Below, one piece after another: positions 40,759 to 46,403 of a stretch of DNA of 46,403 bases; within the stretch, counting starts at the first letter, position 1, and every line of letters starts with the position of its first letter. This stretch comes from Flavobacteriales bacterium UBA1993 (GTDB taxonomy: Bacteria > Bacteroidota > Bacteroidia > Flavobacteriales_G > Salibacteraceae), in assembly GCA_002336485.1 (NCBI GenBank), contig DDCZ01000040.1:17644-64046 (forward strand), given 5' to 3'. The position numbers and the translations under genes are program-made. The notes under the pieces were generated by a model, which was given only the letters and a program-made list of their open reading frames with translations, was not told the origin of the DNA and searched no databases.

Positions 40759-41213
40759 AGTGGATCAACCTTTTTGGACTGATACTTCAGTTCGTTTCAT
40801 TCTGGTTTGCCGCGCCCGAACTTCTTGGTCAGTCGACCATGCAACGCTTTGAAAAAGGCCTGAAAAAGTTGGTTTCCGCGATTCCGCTAATCATCATTCT
40901 CATTTTTGTTTTGTCATATGCTCTCGCTACTGCAGGTTATGGCATTTACAAAGGCCTAAAAGGAGCGGAGCAGGGATTGGAAGAGAATGAGCTCATGAAT
41001 TACTTTATTACCATGGGTGTGGCGTTCGCGTTCTATTTTGTCTTCCTCATCTTCGCCAAGCGCATCCGTCGATTTCTTGAAAAACGCGTTGCAAACCCAC
41101 TGATAGATAAGCTAATCAATCAGGGTGAGGTTCGAAAACAGGCCTTAATTATTGGAGCAATCCTTTTTAGTATAGGATTCCTCATACAGGCGATCATCAT
41201 AATACTTACGTAG
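40755..41213 (+). CDS. Hypothetical inner-membrane protein
   Basis: The 152-residue protein has four hydrophobic segments: WINLFGLILQFVSFWFAA, LIIILIFVLSYALATAGYG, YFITMGVAFAFYFVFLIFA and ALIIGAILFSIGFLIQAIIIIL. Basic loops between them (KRIRRFLEKR) point to the cytoplasm. No family is recognised. It is translationally coupled to the thioesterase gene, suggesting a link to lipid metabolism, which is inference from position only. Confidence 0.82.
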   Translation: MKWINLFGLILQFVSFWFAAPELLGQSTMQRFEKGLKKLVSAIPLIIILIFVLSYALATAGYGIYKGLKGAEQGLEENELMNYFITMGVAFAFYFVFLIFAKRIRRFLEKRVANPLIDKLINQGEVRKQALIIGAILFSIGFLIQAIIIILT

Positions 41214-41224
41214 ATCCAAAAAAG

Positions 41225-41250
41225 TTGAACCTATTCATAAATCGGTTCAA
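41225..41250. other. Hairpin between the membrane-protein gene and pepD
   Basis: TTGAACC (41225-41231) and GGTTCAA (41244-41250) form a 7-bp stem. In the plus direction it is not followed by a T run; in the minus direction six T follow shortly after, but no minus-strand gene ends here. It may be a weak terminator or processing site for the upstream unit. Confidence 0.35.
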
Positions 41251-41307
41251 AATGTGCTGAAAAAGACGTTCTAATCTGCTAACATTGTGATCAAACATAA
41301 TTTAGCC

Positions 41308-42762
41308 ATGAGCGAAGCCGTAAGAAAACTTGAACCGACCATAATGTGGAACCATTTTGCAGATTTAAATGCGGTTCCAAGACCTTCAAAAAAGGAAGAA
41401 CGAGTGATTGACTTTATCAAGAAGTTCGGCGAATCTCTAGGGCTTCCCACCTATGTAGATGAAGTAGGAAATGTTATCATCAAGAAAAAAGGTTCGCCAG
41501 GCATGGAAAACCGCACAACGATTGCCTTACAAAGCCACCTTGACATGGTGCATCAAAAAAACGCTGGAACCGATTTTGATTTCGATACGGAAGGAATTAA
41601 AATGATCGTTGATGGTGACTGGGTCAAGGCAGATGGAACAACCTTAGGTGCAGATAACGGAATCGGCGTAGCGTCAATTATGGCCGTTCTTAGCTCGAAT
41701 GAAATTGTACATCCGCCAATCGAAGCGCTATTCACAATCGATGAAGAAACAGGTATGACTGGTGCAATGGGTTTAAAGGGAGGCTTGTTGGACGCGGAAA
41801 TCATGATGAACTTGGATACCGAGGACGATGATGAAATTACAATCGGTTGTGCCGGTGGCATTGATGTTACAGCATCGGGTTCTTATTCAAGCGAACCCGC
41901 AGGATCGGGCATCACATCATACCGAATTGAAATGGATGGCCTCACTGGAGGACATAGTGGTATGGACATTCACAGAGGACGTGGAAACGCGAATAAGCTT
42001 ATGAATCGATTGCTTTGGAATGTTTCCTTAAAACATGAGATGAGATTGCATTCTGTTGATGGCGGAAGTTTACGAAATGCTATTCCTAGGGAGTCTGTTG
42101 CTACGGTGACGATTCCAAACCATGCGAAAGAGGCGTTTTGCTCTGCTGTTGAGGCACTTGGAAGTGATATTTGTGCCGAGCATGGAACCACGGATCCTGA
42201 TATGAATGTGCGGATATCAGAATGTTATGCGATTACCACAGTAATGTCCAAAAAGGATCAGGACAACCTACTTCGAGCAATCTATGCTTGTCCTCTTGGT
42301 ATATATAGAATGAGTCCTGATATTGATTCTTTGGTTCAAACATCAAATAATGTGGCCCGAATCTTAGTTGAAAATGGATCATATTCGATTCAGTGCTTAA
42401 CGCGTAGTTCAGTCGATACTGAAAAAATGGATGAAGCTGAAATGATCAAGTGTGTATTTGAGCAAATCGGGGCTAATGTCGAATTTGGAGGTTCCTACCC
42501 AGGCTGGACACCAAAACCCGGTGCCGATATTGTAAAAGTTGTGAGTGCAACTTATAAGGAACTTTTTGGGGAAGAAGCGCATGTAAATGCCTGTCATGCA
42601 GGACTTGAATGTGGGATTTTGGGAACCAACTACCCGGAAATAGAAATGATATCATTTGGCCCAAATATTCGAGGAGCACATTCGCCGGATGAAAAGGTCC
42701 AGATTAGCTCTGTAGATAAGTATTGGAAGCTCTTCATGACTTCGCTTGAGCGCATCCAATAA
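41308..42762 (+). CDS. pepD: Aminoacyl-histidine dipeptidase (PepD, M20 family)
   Basis: The enzyme is a cytoplasmic zinc dipeptidase. The 484-residue protein has the M20 metal-binding pattern: IALQSHLDMVHQ (first His and Asp), TLGADNGIGVASIMAV (bridging Asp), FTIDEETGMTGAMGL (general base Glu and ligand), NLDTEDD, and GGHSGMDIHRGRGNA in the lid domain; HAGLECGILG supplies the last ligand near the C-terminus. Length and order match PepD of Bacteroidota and Escherichia coli. The start MSEAVRKLEP is preferred to one seven codons upstream. It appears to be a separate transcript. Confidence 0.95.
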   Translation: MSEAVRKLEPTIMWNHFADLNAVPRPSKKEERVIDFIKKFGESLGLPTYVDEVGNVIIKKKGSPGMENRTTIALQSHLDMVHQKNAGTDFDFDTEGIKMIVDGDWVKADGTTLGADNGIGVASIMAVLSSNEIVHPPIEALFTIDEETGMTGAMGLKGGLLDAEIMMNLDTEDDDEITIGCAGGIDVTASGSYSSEPAGSGITSYRIEMDGLTGGHSGMDIHRGRGNANKLMNRLLWNVSLKHEMRLHSVDGGSLRNAIPRESVATVTIPNHAKEAFCSAVEALGSDICAEHGTTDPDMNVRISECYAITTVMSKKDQDNLLRAIYACPLGIYRMSPDIDSLVQTSNNVARILVENGSYSIQCLTRSSVDTEKMDEAEMIKCVFEQIGANVEFGGSYPGWTPKPGADIVKVVSATYKELFGEEAHVNACHAGLECGILGTNYPEIEMISFGPNIRGAHSPDEKVQISSVDKYWKLFMTSLERIQ

Positions 42763-42810
42763 AATTTATGGAATTTCCCGTTGAATGCATCATGCATGCT
42801 AAACAATAAC

Positions 42811-43518
42811 ATGAATAAAATTAAAGCGATAGCTCTTGGTACCTTAATACTTGTAGGTAATTCAGTTTTCTCTCAATTAAGCCCAGTAAAACCGACGATT
42901 GAAATTGTTGGTGAGGACCACAAAGAGGTGACACCGGATGAAATCTACGTGTTGGTGCATATGGTTGAAAGGTATGATGGGAGAGAAAAAATCACCATCG
43001 ATGCCCAACAACAGCAGCTTATGGGATTGATGGCAAAAAAGGGATTAGACCTTGAGTCGGTAACCTTATCGGGTGGGAATGCTTCCTATGTCAAAATTCC
43101 TTGGAAGACAAAAAAAGATGTACTTGCCACAGCAGATTATGAGGTCATGGTTTCCACGGCTGAGGACGCCGCCAAAGTTTTTGAAGCGTTAGATGAGTTG
43201 GATATATCGAGTTGCCGAATTGGTAGGGTAGATCATTCTAAGCGCGAGGAGTTTGAAAAGGAAGTACGAATCGACGCGATGAAAGATGCAGCGACCAAGG
43301 CAGACTATATGCTTAAGGCGGTTGGGTCAAAACGTGGAGCCACACTGCATGTAACAGAAAACCAATCACCATCTTATTATGGGGTCGATAGCCGACCGAT
43401 GCGGGCTATGGCCGCTACCCCCGGTGCAGTTTATTCTAAGTCGGCGCCCGATTTTCAAGTTTCCTTCAAGAAAATTGATTTGAAGTCGATCGTCTACATC
43501 AAATTTGAAATCGAGTGA
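42811..43518 (+). CDS. SIMPL (DUF541) domain periplasmic protein
   Basis: The 235-residue protein has a signal peptide (MNKIKAIALGTLILVGNSVFSQ) and a SIMPL/DUF541 domain: PTIEIVGEDHKEVTPDEIYV, then ATADYEVMVSTAEDAAKVFEAL and RIDAMKDAATKADYMLKAVG. Such proteins are periplasmic and of uncertain function (oxidative-stress or interaction proteins in other phyla). The 3' end is coupled to the TPR gene by a GTGA overlap. An upstream in-frame start at 42781 would spoil the signal peptide. Confidence 0.88.
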   Translation: MNKIKAIALGTLILVGNSVFSQLSPVKPTIEIVGEDHKEVTPDEIYVLVHMVERYDGREKITIDAQQQQLMGLMAKKGLDLESVTLSGGNASYVKIPWKTKKDVLATADYEVMVSTAEDAAKVFEALDELDISSCRIGRVDHSKREEFEKEVRIDAMKDAATKADYMLKAVGSKRGATLHVTENQSPSYYGVDSRPMRAMAATPGAVYSKSAPDFQVSFKKIDLKSIVYIKFEIE

Positions 43519-44543
43519 TCAGAATTTGCGCGATAACCATTACGCTGATGCTGGCAATTGGTTCTCTGCTTAATGCGCAGGACGGGGTAGATTCGATTCC
43601 TTCTATCATGGATCGAGGAATGGCCTTACATGATGAGGGCAAGTATGAGATGTCACTGGTCGAATATCGAAAAGCCTTGGAGATGGAGCCTAAAAATGGG
43701 TTCGTCAACTATGAAATGGCGCTTTCCTATTATTACTTAGGAGATAAAGTTCACGCCGAGGAATTCGCCAAAACGGCCTCCAAAGAGGACAGCGAATCGG
43801 GTGTTCAAGGTGTAATTCTACTTGGTTCATTATACGACGAGCAAGGCAATGGGAAAAAGTCCGTGAAGACGTATAAATCGGCCATAAAACGGTTCGGCGA
43901 CTACTACCTAATATGGTTTAACCTTGGAGTAACGTATAACGGCATGGGGCAGCACGAAGACGCTGCAGACGCATTTGAAAACGCATTGGCCAATAAGCTT
44001 GATCATTCCAGCTCTCATTACGCACTTGGAACTATGCAGCAGCTTCAGGGCAAACGAGCCGAGGCAATGCTGCCCTTGTACTTTTTCTTGATGCTTGAAC
44101 CTGATACCGATAGATCCAAGCAGGCAGTGGCTAGTTTAAATGATTTGTGGAGCCAAGGCGTTTCGCGAGATGGAGATGAGAACATCACAATTTCAATTGG
44201 AGCCGAAAGCAGCAAAGACCCCATGCGCATGTCGGATATGATGATTTCCATTCTTCAGGCGAGTGATGGCTTAGAACAGAACGAAGGAAAGTCTGATTTT
44301 GAACTCTATCATGAAAAGGCAACGGCACTTTTTAAATATCTAGCTGAAATGGACCTAAGTAATCGGGATGATTATTACACCCAGTATTACATACCTTTTT
44401 TCCAGCGAATTGCAGATAGCGAGCATTCAGTGGCTTTTACTCATTATGTTTTACATAGCCTTTACCCTGAGTCGAGTAAATGGGTGGAGCTAAACACCGA
44501 GCAGCTGGAATCGTTTTTTAATTGGCTCGATGAAACGGAGTAA
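43515..44543 (+). CDS. Secreted TPR-repeat protein
   Basis: The 342-residue protein starts at a GTG with a signal peptide (IRICAITITLMLAIGSLLNAQ). About four tetratricopeptide repeats follow in residues 30-200 (GMALHDEGKYEMSLVEYRKAL, GFVNYEMALSYYYLGDKVHAE, YLIWFNLGVTYNGMGQHEDA). The C-terminal 130 residues lack obvious repeats (SDFELYHEKATALFKYLAEM onward). It likely acts as a periplasmic scaffold, perhaps with the coupled SIMPL protein. The partner is unknown. Confidence 0.87.
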   Translation: MIRICAITITLMLAIGSLLNAQDGVDSIPSIMDRGMALHDEGKYEMSLVEYRKALEMEPKNGFVNYEMALSYYYLGDKVHAEEFAKTASKEDSESGVQGVILLGSLYDEQGNGKKSVKTYKSAIKRFGDYYLIWFNLGVTYNGMGQHEDAADAFENALANKLDHSSSHYALGTMQQLQGKRAEAMLPLYFFLMLEPDTDRSKQAVASLNDLWSQGVSRDGDENITISIGAESSKDPMRMSDMMISILQASDGLEQNEGKSDFELYHEKATALFKYLAEMDLSNRDDYYTQYYIPFFQRIADSEHSVAFTHYVLHSLYPESSKWVELNTEQLESFFNWLDETE

Positions 44544-44610
44544 TTTCAATTTGCCCTCTTTCTTGGCATTCCGCGCCGTCATGAAATAACCTTTAGATCG
44601 TCTAATTCTT

Positions 44611-45798
44611 ATGAAACGAATAGAAATCAACAGTGGATCCGAGAGTCCACTCAGTGCTGAGTTAGACCTTCCACCAGGACCAAAGCCGAATATATATGCG
44701 GTATTTGCGCACTGTTTCACTTGTTCCAAGCAGATAAGTGCTGCACGAAACATTAGTCGAGCACTAAATACGGAAGGAATCGGTGTACTACGTTTCGACT
44801 TTACTGGTTTAGGTAATAGCGGAGGCTCCTTTGAGGACACCAACTTCAGTGCTAATGTCGAAGACATTATTGTGGTATCCGATTGGCTTGGCCATAATTA
44901 CAAGGCCCCAAGTTTATTGGTCGGGCATTCATTAGGAGGGGCAGCTGTTCTATTCGCCGGCGGAAGAATTGACTCGATTAGAGCTATAGCAACCGTTGGT
45001 GCAACCTCAAGCCCTGATCACGTCTCACATTTGTTTTCCTCCAGCTTAGATCAGTTAAAACTGGATGGGGAAGCAATGGTAGATATCGGTGGCCGTCCGT
45101 TTAAAATGAAGCAGCAATTCGTAGATGATTTACAGGCCCATGATGCAAACTCAACCGTTAAGAAACTGCGTAAACCCTTGTTGATAATGCATTCACCGCA
45201 GGATACCATTGTGGGTATCGAAAATGCTGCCGCACTTTACTCAGCGGCACATCATCCTAAAAGTTTTGTTTCTCTCGATGGCGCAGATCATTTGCTAAGT
45301 CGAAGCCAAGATTCGATATATGTGGGGCAGGTTGTAGCAAATTGGGCGCATCGCTATTTAGATTTTCAAGAAGCGGAGAATGACTCAAATCAGGTGGTTG
45401 CCGAATTAGGCGATGATCGATTTACAACGTCGATTTCTGTCGGTGACCATCGGTTTCTAGCCGATGAGCCAAAATCTGTTGGAGGTATGAATTTGGGCCC
45501 CACTCCGTATGATCTTGTTGCTTCAGGGCTTGCCGCCTGTACGGCCATGACGTTAAAAATGTACGCGAATAGGAAGAAGTGGGTAATTGAAGATATCCGT
45601 GTACATGTGAACCATGAGAAGAAGTATGCACTGGATTGTGATTCTTGTGATAGTCCATCATCAAAGATTGATCACTTTGATCGTGAGATATTAATCGTTG
45701 GGGTTCTAGATGTGAAGCAGCGCGCTCGACTTCTTGAAATTGCGGATAAGTGCCCGGTGCATAAAACGCTGGAGGCTTCATCTAAGGTGATTACTTGA
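44611..45798 (+). CDS. Alpha/beta hydrolase-OsmC fusion protein
   Basis: The 395-residue protein fuses two enzymes. Residues about 1-255 form an alpha/beta hydrolase with nucleophile Ser107 in VGHSLGGAA, Asp198 in SPQDTIVG and His227 in GADHLL. Residues about 262-395 form an OsmC/Ohr-type peroxide-reducing domain, with one Cys in GLAACTAMTLKMY (Cys310) and the other in DKCPVHKTLE (Cys381). The fusion is a known family ('bifunctional alpha/beta hydrolase/OsmC'), thought to act on organic hydroperoxides or related esters. Both catalytic sets are complete. Its 3' end converges on the thioredoxin-like gene. Confidence 0.93.
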   Translation: MKRIEINSGSESPLSAELDLPPGPKPNIYAVFAHCFTCSKQISAARNISRALNTEGIGVLRFDFTGLGNSGGSFEDTNFSANVEDIIVVSDWLGHNYKAPSLLVGHSLGGAAVLFAGGRIDSIRAIATVGATSSPDHVSHLFSSSLDQLKLDGEAMVDIGGRPFKMKQQFVDDLQAHDANSTVKKLRKPLLIMHSPQDTIVGIENAAALYSAAHHPKSFVSLDGADHLLSRSQDSIYVGQVVANWAHRYLDFQEAENDSNQVVAELGDDRFTTSISVGDHRFLADEPKSVGGMNLGPTPYDLVASGLAACTAMTLKMYANRKKWVIEDIRVHVNHEKKYALDCDSCDSPSSKIDHFDREILIVGVLDVKQRARLLEIADKCPVHKTLEASSKVIT

Positions 45799-45829
45799 CT
45801 TATAGACTAAGAGGGTAAGGCGAGTGAAA

Positions 45830-45880
45830 GCAAAAGAAAGAGCCATTGATCTTGCTGAGAAAACTCAGAATCAATGGCTC
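45830..45880 (-). terminator. Intrinsic terminator of the thioredoxin-like gene
   Basis: GAGCCATTGAT (45840-45850) pairs perfectly with ATCAATGGCTC (45870-45880), with an inner 5-bp stem CTGAG/CTCAG around AAAA. In the minus direction the stem is followed by TTTCTTTTG. It lies about 30 bases past the stop of the minus-strand gene. Confidence 0.8.
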
Positions 45881-45907
45881 AGTCTACCTAAACTAACCTA
45901 ACCTATG

Positions 45908-46354
45908 TCATACTCCGTCGGCTGTGAGAACCGACTTACCTAAACTTATAAGCTTCTCTGGGTCATGGTATCCGACCGCCTTCTTAACCACACTGCCATC
46001 TGAGGCGATAAAGAATAAACTCGGATACGCCGTGACTCGATACTTCTTCGCAAGTTGTTTTCCTTCTCCTCGTTCCATATCTCGCTTTACGTTTATGAAA
46101 TTTGCATTGTAGTAATCGCCAACATTGCTTTGGGTGAAAACACGAGCCTTCAACACCTTACACGGCCCGCACCAACTAGCGTAGGCATCCAGAAAAATTG
46201 GTTTGCCTTCCTTTTTAGAAAGAGCAAGTGCCTCGTCCCAAGTCCCATCAAAGAATTGAATGCCTACTTCTTCTTTGGTAGGCTCTTCAGGCAATCCAGC
46301 AGATACCATTACGGTACCGATCGTTGCAATCATTAATATTTTTAGTAGTCTCAT
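45908..46354 (-). CDS. Secreted thioredoxin-family protein
   Basis: The 148-residue protein has a signal peptide (MRLLKILMIATIGTVMVSAG) and a thioredoxin fold of the DUF953/thioredoxin_7 type: GTWDEALALSKKEGKPIFLDAYASWCGPCK with the WCGPC active site, VKRDMERGEGKQLAKKY, and the cis-Pro in RVTAYPSLFF. It should reduce or exchange disulfides in the periplasm. The strong terminator downstream shows it is at the end of its transcript. Its promoter lies in the last bases of the window. Confidence 0.92.
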   Translation of the reverse strand: MRLLKILMIATIGTVMVSAGLPEEPTKEEVGIQFFDGTWDEALALSKKEGKPIFLDAYASWCGPCKVLKARVFTQSNVGDYYNANFINVKRDMERGEGKQLAKKYRVTAYPSLFFIASDGSVVKKAVGYHDPEKLISLGKSVLTADGV

Positions 46355-46403
46355 ATCGTTTTCAATTAACAGTTAGAAGAATAAACAGTTCATTCATTAC
46401 AAT

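Noticed and set aside
1..46403. CRISPR arrays, rRNA and tRNA genes
   Set aside because: I saw no repeat-spacer arrays, no cloverleaf-like stretches with a TTCGANTC arm, and no rRNA-like sequence.

Overview
The window looks like a chromosomal segment of a Bacteroidota bacterium, most likely a Flavobacteriales-type (Cryomorphaceae/Schleiferiaceae-like) organism. The reasons are several secreted proteins ending in type-A type IX secretion (T9SS) sorting domains, many lipoproteins with an LxSC/GxGC lipobox, a good Bacteroidota -33/-7 promoter (TTTG-19-TACTTTTG), few Shine-Dalgarno sequences, many TTG/GTG starts with 4-base overlaps, and lineage-typical genes (short AMP nucleosidase, archaemetzincin, TIGR02757, hydrolase-OsmC fusion). 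Taxonomy is inferred from these features, not from a marker gene. I saw no rRNA, tRNA or CRISPR.

Region 1 (1-8106) is a rearranged locus. Its ancestral core seems to be archaemetzincin (+) converging on a HEAT-like helical gene and AMP nucleosidase (-). Archaemetzincin lies at the left edge. A cargo of secreted and outer-membrane genes (about 304-5321) follows, bounded by an imperfect 14-bp direct repeat. Next come a frameshifted copy of the HEAT-like gene and the 3' end of a second AMP nucleosidase. An IS200-like/RAYT element with 30-bp terminal inverted repeats sits at the junction. Then comes a fragment of archaemetzincin and the intact HEAT-like and AMP nucleosidase genes.

Region 2 (8176-20806) is mostly housekeeping: a PlsC-type acyltransferase, a small lipoprotein, a sodium:solute symporter, a TPR protein, an NfeD-type membrane protease, a PKD/T9SS protein, P5C dehydrogenase with 3-hydroxyacyl-CoA dehydrogenase, a 5'-truncated T9SS gene next to three consecutive inverted repeats, a double-OmpA-domain protein, PnuC and a lipoprotein.

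Region 3 (20924-33742) is the most interesting part. It has two tightly packed plus-strand gene sets separated by two reverse-strand secreted-protein genes. Set A is a GT87-like glycosyltransferase, a Wzx/MATE-like flippase, a CxxCH lipoprotein, an FkbM methyltransferase and a radical SAM enzyme. Set B is a methyltransferase with an NPPY motif, a nucleotidyltransferase-domain protein, a radical SAM enzyme, a second methyltransferase and a third radical SAM enzyme. The three radical SAM proteins share the B12-binding-type layout. I infer a dedicated pathway that builds, modifies and exports a surface lipid or glycan; I do not recognise it as a described system. An MFS exporter gene follows.

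Region 4 (35020-46354) holds a minus-strand MBOAT/SGNH O-acylation operon whose MBOAT gene is split by a frameshift, then TIGR02757. Plus-strand genes follow for a uracil-DNA-glycosylase-like protein, an SRPBCC protein with no canonical start codon, a YiiX-like cysteine hydrolase, a hotdog thioesterase, a membrane protein, PepD, a SIMPL-domain protein, a TPR protein and an alpha/beta-hydrolase-OsmC fusion. A convergent thioredoxin-like gene with a strong terminator closes the window.
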